Position numbers and translations under genes: made by a program | Source of the DNA: Jimgerdemannia flammicorona | Lineage: Eukaryota; Mucoromycota; Endogonomycetes; Endogonales; Endogonaceae | DNA length: 19,916 nt | Assembly: GCA_003990745.1 (NCBI GenBank) | Contig: RBNI01002051.1 | Coordinates: 1 to 19,916, forward strand | Direction: 5' to 3' | The notes under the pieces: generated by a model | What the model was told of the DNA's origin: nothing | Seen by the model: only the letters and a program-made list of their open reading frames with translations | Databases searched by the model: none | Shown here: positions 1 to 9,187 of the stretch, in pieces | Layout of the letters: the number at the start of each line of letters is the position of its first letter | Numbering within the stretch: position 1 is the stretch's first letter

Positions 1-1530
1 TTTTTTTTATAGTCACTTGGACTCCTTCCTTTATTAATACACCAATCTATCCCATATAAATATATTGAGCCCACCTCTCATCTGATCCCCCTATTAACAA
101 GCCTATTAGAAAGCTATAATAGTTGATAAAGAAAATAAAAAATTCAGTATTATTGGGATTATAAGTTAATATATATCTATATGACTTTATACTAATTCAT
201 TTTATATTATTTATATATTATCATTTATAGTATCAGAGCATATTATTTGTATTATGAATAAATTACTTCTTCTGTTTATCCCAACAAGTACAATGATAAG
301 CTCAACTATTAAAAGTTAGAAAATTCTCCAGAATTCTCATTTTGAAGCCTCTTTTAGATATTATAATAATATAGAGTTTTAAATATAAAATATTAGTATA
401 TACTCTGGAGATTTATAAGATTAGATTTTGAATCTATTTATATTGATTTTAAAATGTAAATAAGAAGTATTTTGATATTAAATAAATTGATATTATATTT
501 AAATAGAGTTTGGATATATTATATACTATAGATAGGTAACTGAGTAATATATCTGAAGATATATAATAATAATTTAAATTGATTTGCTGATTTCTCAAGC
601 CTTTTACCAAAGTGATAACTATAATATTAGCTTAGGAGTATGTATCTTATAATAGCAGCTATTATCTTATTATTTAATTAGCTATATAATCACTATAAAG
701 ATATCATTAATATACATATATCAAACTGGTGAATATTTTAATTACATATATATAATTTTGATAGTAATTTTATTTATAAATTTAAAAATTAATTTAGTTA
801 GTAATTAAGAAGTAATATATATATATTTCAATGTTTTTTTTTTTTTTTTATAGATAATACTTACTACTACTGAGAATATATATATAAAACTTCTAAAGTA
901 TTACTACAGGATTACACTCTTATATAGTATAGCTTTGGCTTTAAATTTATATATCAATATATATTATTTCCATTATATAAAATAGAAAAAATCCTTAATT
1001 GATAAATAAGAGAATTAGATAAAATATAGCTGAAAAAAGGAGTATAGGTCTATTAATACTATCAATATATTCTTAATATTCTATAATATCAATAATTTTA
1101 TCAACTCAATATATAAGAAGAAACAGCATATTGATATAGATGATAAGCTTAAATAGTAAATAGTATTGTTATGTTTTTTGATTGGCTTGGTTAATATTTA
1201 CTTATATATATTTCTCTGTTTCAGTTATTTGTTAGAAAATTCAGCTAATCCTTATATAGATATACTGAATTGGTAGTAGTGAAATCAGCTGGTATATTTT
1301 AATCTTTTATAAATAGCTCTTGTCATTTCAGTAATATCTATTCTATCTAAATATATTTTTTCTATTATTGGTGAGCTAAAGAATATATGTTGAAACAATT
1401 TATATATAAATACAATTTGTGCATATATGTGACTAAATTCTTGATAGTCTTCAGATATTTTTCACTTTTAATTATTCTGAATATTATTCAAATATGATCT
1501 AAATCATTTTTTTAGAGTAGAGTTCAGAGG
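1..1530. other. AT-rich block, no recognisable gene
   Basis: This stretch is dominated by TATA-type words on both strands, and every frame is closed by dense stop codons. I see no protein motif. A T16 run lies at 834-849. The composition matches the decayed element I immediately downstream, so the block is probably older transposon sequence pushed to AT by transition mutation. That is inference. No tRNA, promoter or ORF could be supported here. Confidence 0.6.
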
Positions 1531-1533
1531 ATT

Positions 1534-1597
1534 GGATTTAGGGTCAGATTTAGAGATTAGATTCAGAATCAGGTTCAGGGATCAGATTTAGAGTTAC
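1534..1597. repeat. Short tandem repeat, five units of 12-13 bp
   Basis: Five consecutive units start at 1534, 1547, 1560, 1572 and 1585. They follow the pattern GRTTYAGRGWTCA with scattered transitions. The array stands out because it is G-rich compared with the surrounding AT block. It lies just upstream of a second, longer array at 1621-1819. It has no coding meaning and may belong to an LTR or leader of element I. Confidence 0.7.
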
Positions 1598-1620
1598 ATA
1601 GGTTAAGAATAAATAAGTTA

Positions 1621-1819
1621 GACTTAAGATATGTGATATATATTTCTAGATCAGATTAAAGCTGAGTGATGAATAATTTCAAGTAGGGTTAAAGACAGGT
1701 GATGTATATTTCTGAGTTGAGTTAAAGATGGGTGATATATATATTTGAGTCAGATTAAAGAGGAGTAATGTATAATTCTGAATTAGATTAAAGATAGGTG
1801 ATATTTAATTCTAGGTTGA
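1621..1819. repeat. Minisatellite, six units of 32-34 bp
   Basis: Six units start at 1621, 1654, 1687, 1721, 1753 and 1786. Each begins with a variant of GATTAAAG, followed by a GTGATRTATA-like core and a T-rich tail ending in a TCTGA- or TCTAG-like word. Units differ mainly at C/T and G/A positions, as expected of an old array hit by transition mutation. No reading frame is maintained. Confidence 0.75.
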
Positions 1820-1899
1820 TGGTTTTACAGATCAGATTTCAGATTAATCAAATTAAATTTATAGAATACTACTTATATATAAGCAAGATTTTTTCAAGA

Positions 1900-3500
1900 A
1901 ATCTATTATAAATATAGATAACTCAGTCAACATCACTGACATCATTAGTACTGGCTACTTTTTTGAGCTAAGCTAAAGAAGTCAATGGAATTATCATCAA
2001 GTAGACCAAGACCTATACTAGTTAAAAGAAGTTTAACAGCTCAATAATGAAACTATCTAAGAAGTATTTAACATATTTATCACACTTAATAAAAAAGTTG
2101 CCTATACATAAGAAAGAAATTTAAAAGGTAAATTAATAGTCACTTTTATAAGAAATATAATTGATACTATAAGTAAATATTTCCTAAATCTTCTCTTTAA
2201 TAATTATTACTATAAAGCCAAGGCCTTTCTGAACTATAAGAGCTATTATGCCAACTAAAGAAAATCTCACCTCTACTATTGAGTTCTCTATATATAAGCA
2301 AAAATAATTTAATAGTAAGAATTCCAAACTGTAAGACTCAGTATAGTCTCTACTATATTATTTTAATCTAAAAGAATAGTTAAAGAAACTCTATATCTAA
2401 TATCAGTGGCCCCAATACTACTATAGACCCACTACTAAGAATATTAATTCAATCAAAAATTACTACAAAAGGTCTAGTCAAAACTACTAACCTATAGACT
2501 AATTACTAAGTTTACCTATCTTAATAATTTTATAAAAGAGATAACTATTTATCACTCTACTCTGAGGTAATAGTATCTGAAGGAAGACTACTATCATTAT
2601 ACCATATAAGTGATAGAATAATATCAGCAGATGTAAAGATAGCAGTCCTGGCTGATCAAGTAGCCTTACTTACTCAAGTCCTCTATCTTAGTATCAAAAC
2701 AAATAAATATACAAAAGGTCTCTAACTCATACTATTTGAAAGCAAAGCTGATAAAGTAATAATATTTATAGGATAAGTTGACACTAATTATTATACTAAT
2801 AAATAGAATAATAATCAGAACTCAGACAGTATCCTCAACAATAATGAACAATATGAGATTGAAGATCTCTGTATAACTGCAGACTCATATATATATAAGT
2901 AAATAAAGTCATCACCTACTTCACAGATACAGCTGCTCAGTAATAGTACAATCTATCAGTATATCTTCTCATCTAAGAAACCTATGTCAAAATCAATATA
3001 AGTGAGAAAGATAATAACTACTCTAACTATAAAGCCTACTCAGCTACCATGGGCCTAAAGAAGCTAATCATCTGATAGTTCCACAGTTCTACCTATATCA
3101 CTGAAGTCAGAACTAAGCTCAAAGATCTCTGGTTTTATAATTATAGAAAAGTAAATTTGGAGATATTTGCAATAAGATTAGAAATTCTTCTATATACTAT
3201 AAGAGCAGAATATGTCTAATGAGAATAAACTATAAATAGAACCAGAGGAGAATACTTCATTTATGCTATCTTCAGATAGTTATCAGAAAAATTCCAAGAG
3301 CAAGAACAATTGTACAATTGTCTATATAAGTAATAATACTTAGAAAAGCTATTATCAGAGCATATACTATCTTAGAAGCTCAAAGACCAAGAGAAAACAG
3401 ATACAATAATAAAGAAGATAAGCAATATTAATTTGAGAAGAACTATGAATCTCAGAATAACTTATCAAAATTACAAGAAGGATTTAAGAAATTATCTAAT
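1900..3500 (+). pseudogene. Decayed 5' part of gypsy element I (probable Gag region)
   Basis: The + strand in this interval is less AT-rich than 1-1500. It gives interrupted polar, Lys/Glu-rich translations with many TAA and TAG codons, as expected if CAA, CAG and TGG were converted by C-to-T or G-to-A. It lies directly upstream of, and on the same strand as, a zinc-knuckle remnant, a dUTPase and a protease, so by position it should be Gag. I could not identify a firm capsid motif, so the Gag call rests on position only. The exact 5' end of the element and its LTR were not found. Confidence 0.35.
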
Positions 3501-3524
3501 AAGAAAATAGAAAAACTTGTGAAA

Positions 3525-3590
3525 AAAGGAGTATATTTCTACCATAAAAAGAGTAGATATATATATCTAACAAATGCTCCAATAGAAAGA
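3525..3590 (+). pseudogene. Zinc-knuckle remnant of element I Gag
   Basis: The frame reads roughly Y-F-Y-H-K-K-S-R-Y-I-Y-L-T. The spacing resembles a retroviral CX2CX4HX4C knuckle in which Cys and His codons have become Tyr (TGT to TAT, CAT to TAT), both transition changes. The last Cys (TGC) is found only in a frame one base away, so an indel is also implied. It sits where a knuckle is expected, ahead of the dUTPase, as in element III. The call is weak if taken alone. Confidence 0.35.
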
Positions 3591-3709
3591 TCAATATGAA
3601 CAAAGGATCACCCTCTTTATACATATCTGTCACTATAATAGGAGATAACTCTAAGAAAATCTCTGAAAATATTAAGATCAAGAGATTCTATATTACTGCA
3701 AAAATTTTA

Positions 3710-4085
3710 GACAAAGTACATAAATCTGATATTAGCTATGACCTCTAGACTAGTATAGAAGTAACTATTAAATCAGGCAAGCAAGTAACTATTAGTATAG
3801 GTATTGGAATAGAAGTCTGTAAAGGAAACTACATCTGTCATATAGAAAGAAGCAGTCTAATCAAGAAAGAGAGACTTTGTGTGGCTGAAGAATTTATAGA
3901 CCAAGGATTTAAAGATGAAATCAAGGTCCTGCCACTCAATACTAGATAGAAGATAGTTGAAATTACATATGAAAAATATATCACCAAAGTCATTATTGAG
4001 GTAATATATAATGATCTTAAAGTTAAAGAAACAAATAAACTGTCAATTTCCAATAGAGGAGAAAAAGCTTTTGGATCAACAGAAA
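3710..4085 (+). pseudogene. dUTPase domain of gypsy element I
   Basis: Trimeric dUTPases hydrolyse dUTP to dUMP and pyrophosphate and use five conserved motifs. All five can be read in one frame here. Motif 1 is SYDL (3734-3745). Motif 2 is ERSSL (3845-3859). Motif 3 is EEFIDQGFKDEIKV, with the catalytic-position Asp at 3899-3901. Motif 4 is a degraded YEKYITKVII (about 3969-3998). Motif 5 is RGEKAFGST (4055-4081). About 125 residues lie in the domain, close to the usual family length. In-frame TAG codons occur after motif 1 and after motif 3. The domain lies between the zinc-knuckle remnant and the protease, the same order as element III, but the sequence is far from that of element III. Probably inactive because of the stops. 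Confidence 0.8.
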
Positions 4086-4437
4086 GCACTCTGACAAGAT
4101 TAAGGAGAAGACTAAGATATATAAGATTATTTTTATTAAAGAACCTCAATACAAAAATTGGAAATAGTATCAGTACATTGTCAATAGATATGTCTCTATA
4201 GGGCAATATTCTCATAGAATCAAGACCTACTACTTTAAATACAGAGAAGAATGTATCATATATATCCTCAAATTTAAGAAATACAAGCTAACCATTCCAG
4301 ATTGCTGAGATGAAGAAATTAAGAATAACAATAATAAAGACAAAGATATATATGATTGGGAAGAAGAAGTCTCTTCAGAAATAAATACTACCTAGCAAAA
4401 AGACAAGTCGGAATATATCTGCCAATAAGGGAAAATT

Positions 4438-4745
4438 GAAAGAAACCCTGTTAAAGTTCTTATTGAAAGTGGAGCAAGTAAGTACTATCTTGACAAGGAG
4501 ACTACTAATAAGTTTAGAATCAAAGATAAAGAAATCTAGAAAGAAATATTACTATATTTAGAAATTAAATAATCTAGAAACTCTAAAAAATCTGTAAAAA
4601 TATACTTTATAACTAAGAAACTATACCACAAAGCAGAAATTTCATATTTTACATCTTCTAGAATATAACTTCATCCTTGAAAAATTCTGGCTTACTCAAG
4701 AAAATCTATATATTGACTAGAGAACCAATACATCTCTCTAGAAAA
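4438..4745 (+). pseudogene. Retropepsin-like protease of gypsy element I
   Basis: The frame reads VKVLIESGASKYYL from 4450, matching the active-site loop of gypsy proteases (LIDSGAS), with Asp replaced by Glu (GAA at 4465-4467). Downstream, at about 4660-4735, it reads YNFILEKFWLTQENLYID, the family's C-terminal 'ILG..WL...N..ID' block. TAG stops interrupt the frame repeatedly. The protease frame is offset by one base from the dUTPase frame, so at least one indel separates them. The reverse transcriptase expected next is missing: the element degrades and is then interrupted by retroposon A. Confidence 0.75.
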
Positions 4746-4985
4746 CATCAAGCTATAGCTAGAACAGATCAAAAAAAAAAAAAAAAAATTACTTCTTTTA
4801 TTTATCACAACAAGGTTATAAATCCTAGTAGTTCTAAGCAGTTATGCAAAAACAGCTCTTTAATATATACTATACTAGAAATATTAAGTAACAATTAGTC
4901 TAACAATACAGATATACTAATTATGAGTATTCTAGTAATAGTAGAAATATATAGTTCTGTTGTAACTATAATATATATAGAAAAC
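4746..4985. other. Unassigned tail of element I before retroposon A
   Basis: About 240 bp follow the protease. They contain an A18 run at 4771-4788 and otherwise AT-rich sequence without a recognisable RT motif. The homopolymer could be a slipped A-tract or the tail of an older retroposed copy. I found no matching target-site duplication for it and make no call. Confidence 0.4.
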
Positions 4986-4995
4986 ATAGTTTTGG
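4986..4995 (+). repeat. Target-site duplication, left copy (retroposon A)
   Basis: The 10-mer ATAGTTTTGG ends exactly where homology to retroposon copy B begins. It recurs without mismatch immediately after the poly(A) tail at 6161-6170. Its first A at the right copy could belong to the tail, giving 9 certain bases. This is the hallmark of target-primed reverse transcription by non-LTR machinery. Confidence 0.85.
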
Positions 4996-6160
4996 GGAGC
5001 TTTTCTCTGCTATCTTACTGGTCACTGGTCACAAGGTTTAGTAGGCAACCTTCCAAGTCCCCTTTCTTCTATTATTACTCTCTATATCTTAGGTTAGTTT
5101 GCTGTATCTGTAAGGGCATGGTGGAAGGAGAGTAATGGTGTTGAGTTGCTTCTTTTATCAGTATCAGATCAGTGTCTTCTATACTTTTTCATAGTTTCTG
5201 GTACCTTTGGCTGCTTCTGAGATATATCTGTTTTGGTGTAGTATCTTCTTTCTTTTACTATTACCAACAAGGTATCATCTGACCTTGGGTATCAAGTGCT
5301 CAGTATAGGTTACCTGCAAGTCCTTAGTACCTATGGTGGGGCCCTCTGACTTTGGTGAGCTTTCTGGCAAGCACAGTTCTAGTAGGTGACTGTTTTTTGG
5401 GTGATCTCAGAATGGGAGAGAAAATGACTATCACAGATAGAAGGAAGAGTAATAATAGTAAACCAGTAGGATACCAGACTAGAGGTAGTTGTTGGGGCTA
5501 AGGCAAGTGCTGCTTCAGTGAGGCCTTTTGATTAGTACAGAGCAGTTAGGTAGTAGATGTCACTCATGGCTTCTTTTGGTGATTTGTGGAGTTGGGCCCA
5601 AGTTATTGGAGAGAGTCAGGAGGTCTGAGGCTACCTATTTCAGGCTTCTTAGCTGTATTCAACTAGAACTGAGAGCTGAAATAGAAATATAATTGAGGCC
5701 CACAGGTATGAGTAGTGAGGTATTGGGAGTCTCCTCTCACCTTATATATAGGTCCTCTACTCAACTCATCAGGAAGAACCAGGTCCTATCTACTATGATA
5801 TACTTTGATAAGGGTTTTTTCTTTGTCTGTCATTCTTCTTAGGGTGGCAAGAGCTATTCTATTCAGCTTGAGCATAGCCTTATATATACATTGGAGTTTC
5901 AGGCATGTGCTTTTGGTCATTGCATATGGCTGAGTTCTCCCTGGTGGTAGGGAGAGCATAGTATACAGAATGAGATATGGGCCACTATAGGCCCTGCTGT
6001 ACCTGGCATGGTCAAATCACTGGACAATAGCTAGCCTAGGTTAATGGGAGAGCAGTACTTGATAGATGGTGGGGGAGGGTTTTGGCCTATATAGTCTAGG
6101 TTCTCTTCCAATAAAAATCCATGGGACTCTGAGTCTGTAAAACAAAAAAAAAAAAAAAAA
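4996..6160 (+). mobile_element. Polyadenylated retroposon, copy A (old, mutated)
   Basis: This is a 1165-bp insertion flanked by the 10-bp target duplication. It ends with a polyadenylation signal AATAAA (6110-6115) and an A tract (6144-6160) about 28 bases later. It aligns along its whole length with the GC-rich copy B starting near 18757. Compared with B it carries many C-to-T and G-to-A changes, plus a 7-bp local duplication (GGTCACT, about 5020-5026) and small indels. No reading frame persists through either copy, so I consider it non-coding. A and B appear to share their 5' end, so random 5' truncation of a LINE is less likely than a defined unit, such as a long SINE-like or non-autonomous LINE-derived element. 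No clear Pol III A/B boxes were seen. The AATAAA suggests a Pol II transcript. Confidence 0.85.
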
Positions 6161-6170
6161 ATAGTTTTGG
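6161..6170 (+). repeat. Target-site duplication, right copy (retroposon A)
   Basis: This is a perfect repeat of 4986-4995 directly behind the A tract. Its survival without mismatch fits a sequence with no cytosines and few targets for the transition process that altered the body of the element. Confidence 0.85.
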
Positions 6171-6179
6171 TTATAAGGA

Positions 6180-7020
6180 TAAATACTGCCAAGAGATCCA
6201 TTGTAATCTTTAATAAGAAATATTATACAATCTGGGTATTCTATATGATAAATCTCTTGAAAGAATATAGCTTAGCAGAGTATATGGAGCTATAAAGACA
6301 AATTCAAGAGTAAATAATTATTAAGCATTATGTAAGATTGTATTTATATTGTTAAATTTGCAAATAAAGCTCATAATAATAACTTATGAGAGGTGGAAGA
6401 CTCTATACAAACATTTTATGCAAGTTCTTATCAAATTAATTCTATCTGAAATCTCAGCTATTCTATCTATAAATAAATATGCTAACTATATCAATGATCT
6501 AATAAATTATATAAATTTTCTAAGTATATCAGTCTAGTATATAGATTATGAAAACAAGATACTGGCTCTTATAAGAAGCCTCTCTGTGATATATAATATT
6601 GTAATAATAATTAAGTATAAAGTAACAAGCTCACAGACTATGTTCACATAATAATAAGCCCTATAAAAGAGGAAATATAGTAAGGAAATAGTGGTGATGA
6701 TGATGAAAATACCTTCTATAGATTCTATAGATATAGTGAAAAATGAGGTCAAAAGTATAGACAATATGAGCCCAAATTCAAAATCAATATAATAGCAGTC
6801 AATTAATTAAGTATAATAGATATTGTAAATACTGTAGTAAGTATGGATACAGGAAAACCAATATTATTACTGAGAGAATAATAAGAATAAAGAGAGCAGT
6901 TGCAAAAATAATCATGAAAAAGAGTAGTATGAAAGCAGAAAGAACTTTTTAGTAAAGAAAAGTATAATAATACTATTATAAAAGATAGGCACTTTATTAA
7001 AGTTATATAGGTCATATATT
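6180..7020 (+). pseudogene. Decayed copia-type Gag
   Basis: The frame running through 6349-6600 contains ERWKTLYKHF, a hydrophobic helical stretch, and YENKILALIRSLSVIYN. This resembles the copia Gag pattern of 'W..L...' followed by 'D....I.aLi.SLP..Y'. At 6824-6848 a frame one base away reads C-K-Y-C-S-K-Y-G-Y, a CX2CX4H knuckle with His changed to Tyr (TAC from CAC). Many TAA and TAG codons and frame changes are present. Protease and integrase of the same element are not recognisable downstream, so this is a 5' fragment. Retroposon A inserted just upstream of it. Confidence 0.5.
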
Positions 7021-7371
7021 TCATATATTACTAATGAATGACATAAATCTGATAGAATAGTATAAGTCATATATTGATATATTGAGTTGCCATCCTAATA
7101 CTCCTGCTCAATAAGATATATAACTCAAAAAAAAAAAATTGCAAACTAGGTAAAAAGTAATACAATACATATAAAAACTAGAACTGTATATAACCTAGAA
7201 TTACAACTATCTAGGAGTTTTTATAAGTTGAAAAGTATTCTGTAATATCTGAAATATCCACAAAAACCCACTCATAAATAAGGATAGTTAGAATATATAA
7301 TATAGAAGTAAATAATATAAATGTAGTAAGAGAGGCTTTTGAGAGTCTGAAAAAATATCCATAATTAACTA
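7021..7371. other. Unassigned AT-rich spacer between two copia fragments
   Basis: There is no supported gene here. An A12 run lies at 7127-7138. A few + strand words loosely recall the copia protease-integrase linker but are too decayed to claim. The interval separates a + strand copia Gag from a - strand copia RT/RNase H fragment, so a rearrangement or insertion boundary must lie within it. Confidence 0.4.
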
Positions 7372-8440
7372 CTAAACTGGTATATTACTCATAAGACCCA
7401 TTCCATTAATACATAACTTAAACTTTGGCTTTGGAAGGGCTTTTCTAAGTAAATTGGTGATCATATACTCTATAGAGATATATTCTAAGTATATAGTACC
7501 ATTTTTTATATATTTATGAATAAAATAATGCTGTATATTGATGTATTTTATTCTACTATGATGTACTGGATTTTTGGCATATGCTATTGTCAATTGGTTG
7601 ACTTATTGATTAATATAGAGTTCTTCTGAGTAAAGCTAAGCTCTGTTAACAGTTTGCAGAGCCAAATGGCTTTCTTTATTACTAATGACAATATCTAATA
7701 CTCTGCCTGTATTGATGATATTTCCATGGATAATTGCTTGTATATTTGCTATAAGATGACAGATACTTGGTCATTTTTGCCAATGTGAAAGAGGTACTCA
7801 GTTATAGAATGATAGTCATCAAGATTATCTGACCAATCAGTATCATATATACTGGATAGCTGAATGCTATTTTTTTTATAATTTCCTCCACTGTTGCCAT
7901 TATCTAATGTAAGTATATAGTATACTATACTCTTTAGATATCTAAATATTCTCTTGATGATACTCCAATGTGAATTATCATAGTAGGAGGAATACTGTGT
8001 CATCTTATTTATAGCATATGATATATCAGACCTCATTCTTAATATAAGGTATATAAGAGAGATGACTGCTTGCTGATACAGTATATCTTTGGTATTGTTT
8101 TTGGGTAGCATATTGTTGTTATCCTTGGGAGTAGTATCAGGCTTTCTTAACTTCATAAAAGTATTCATAGAAGTGACAATGAGCTTGCATTCATTCATAT
8201 TGAAATATTTAAGGATTGTTTGAGTATATATCATTGTGAGAGGTATATGACATATGTATTTCTGTCATATATAATAGATATCTCTAAAGTAAGGATGTAT
8301 GACCCATATCTATCATTCTGAATTCTTAGTAGAGGGCTTCTTTAACTCTGTTAAATCTATTCTTGTCCATAATAATAATTATATTGTCAACCAAGATACT
8401 GATGAAGACTATACTACCATTATTATAGTACTATATATAT
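7372..8440 (-). pseudogene. Copia-type reverse transcriptase C-terminus and RNase H
   Basis: Read on the - strand, the order of landmarks is that of Ty1/copia Pol. First comes a damaged catalytic box, LVDN in place of YVDD (near 8383-8394). Next is FRMIDMG (about 8305-8325). The longest open piece, 8234-7749, carries 'SLIYLILRMRSDISYAINK', 'NSHWSIIKRIFRYLK' and the RNase H start 'YDTDWSDNLDDYHSITEYLF'. The RNase H end is at 7593-7372 with AKNPVHHSRIKYINIQHYF and LLRKALPKPKF. The last Asp of the YVDD box reads Asn (GAC to AAC/AAT, a transition). Stops and frame changes separate the pieces. The integrase, protease and Gag that should precede RT are missing: at about 8440-8460 the sequence switches to gypsy element II-like DNA. 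Confidence 0.88.
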
Positions 8441-8459
8441 ATAATTATCTGCTTCACAG

Positions 8460-8845
8460 TAGGTGTAGTAGGTCTGAGTATTGTTGAAAGAGCTATTTCT
8501 AATTCTTTTAGTTCTGTAGTTATTGATCCTGATAGTGGTTCAATGAGAGAGACTGGTGGAGCTTTTGATGGAAACTGAGATTATATAATAAGGTATTTTA
8601 ATTCTTATATAAGCTCATTGATGTTTCTGGTAGAGCTGTTAGTATTGTCTGGTTAATCTGATTGAGTTATCTCTCCTGGTGATAAGTCTATTAGTATTGA
8701 TTGAAAATTCTATACTATACTGACTTCTTGTTGAAATTCTTCTAATACTGAGTAATTGGTAAGTCTTAAGGTAATTACTTCTCTTTCTATTTATATACTG
8801 ATAATGATATATTCTTCTATAGTGTAATAAACCAAAATATACCAC
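8460..8845 (-). pseudogene. Inverted, decayed copy of the element II 5' coding region
   Basis: On the - strand this matches the start of the element II coding region at about 10361-10690. For example, the reverse complement of 8761-8820 aligns base for base with 10361-10420. That of 8701-8760 aligns with 10421 onward, with one 6-bp gap. Most differences are C in element II against T here, or G against A. The translated relation continues through 'SLIEPLSG...ELKELEIALSTI' against 'SIEPLPQALAELEVVPT'. Homology ends around 8840 on one side and 8460 on the other, where copia RT begins on the same strand. It is a broken fragment with stops, not a functional gene. Confidence 0.8.
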
Positions 8846-9001
8846 CCAAATTATAACTCAGCCAGATGAAGTGAACAATTAGCATACTTAGCCAGATGAC
8901 ATAGACTCTCAGTATGATGTGACTTCCAGTATATCATAGTTACTTATGTCTGCCATACTTATAATTAGCCAGGATACCAGAGTAGGGTTATTTATTCATA
9001 T

Positions 9002-9096
9002 CCAGAGGACACATCTGTGTCCAGCAGACACACTCATGTCTGGCTGACATACTCATGTCCTTTGGACACACTTATGTCCTGTTGATACACCTAAAC
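9002..9096 (+). repeat. 19-bp tandem array of dyad-symmetric boxes
   Basis: Units start at 9002, 9021, 9040 and 9059, with a partial fifth at 9078. Each full unit carries an inverted repeat of the form GGACA-N6-TGTCC. In the first it extends to GGACACA-TC-TGTGTCC (9007-9022). The others are AGACA/TGTCT (9026-9041), GACA/TGTC (9046-9059) and GGACA/TGTCC (9064-9079). Dyad centres are exactly 19 bp apart. The array ends about 60 bp ahead of the TATA-like box. Phased palindromes in this position suggest binding sites for a dimeric regulator in an LTR promoter, which is inference. Confidence 0.75.
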
Positions 9097-9155
9097 ATTA
9101 TTAGAAGTAGTAAATATATAGTTAGCCACATAGTAACCAGATAGCAACTAACTAG

Positions 9156-9187
9156 TATAAAATACCCCAGAGATAAGAGTGAATAAA
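9156..9187 (+). promoter_or_regulatory. TATA-like box followed by AATAAA (candidate LTR U3/R)
   Basis: TATAAAATA lies at 9156-9164 and AATAAA at 9182-9187, about 20 bases apart. The proven LTR of element III has the same arrangement (TTTAAATAT at 16660, AATAAA at 16685). The pair therefore probably marks the promoter and polyadenylation signal of an LTR belonging to element II. Confidence 0.45.

Noticed and set aside
834..849. T16 run as the tail of a - strand retroposon
   Set aside because: The sequence to its right shows no similarity to the retroposon, and no flanking duplication was seen.
3838..4215. A 125-codon open frame on the - strand
   Set aside because: It is antisense to the dUTPase of element I, whose five motifs on the + strand are far more convincing.
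4771..4788. A18 run as the tail of another retroposon
   Set aside because: There is no AATAAA at suitable distance, no homology to copies A or B upstream, and no target duplication. It is better seen as a homopolymer.
9002..9096. CRISPR-like array
   Set aside because: Units are contiguous 19-mers without spacers, in a eukaryotic-type transposon context. It is a tandem repeat, not CRISPR.
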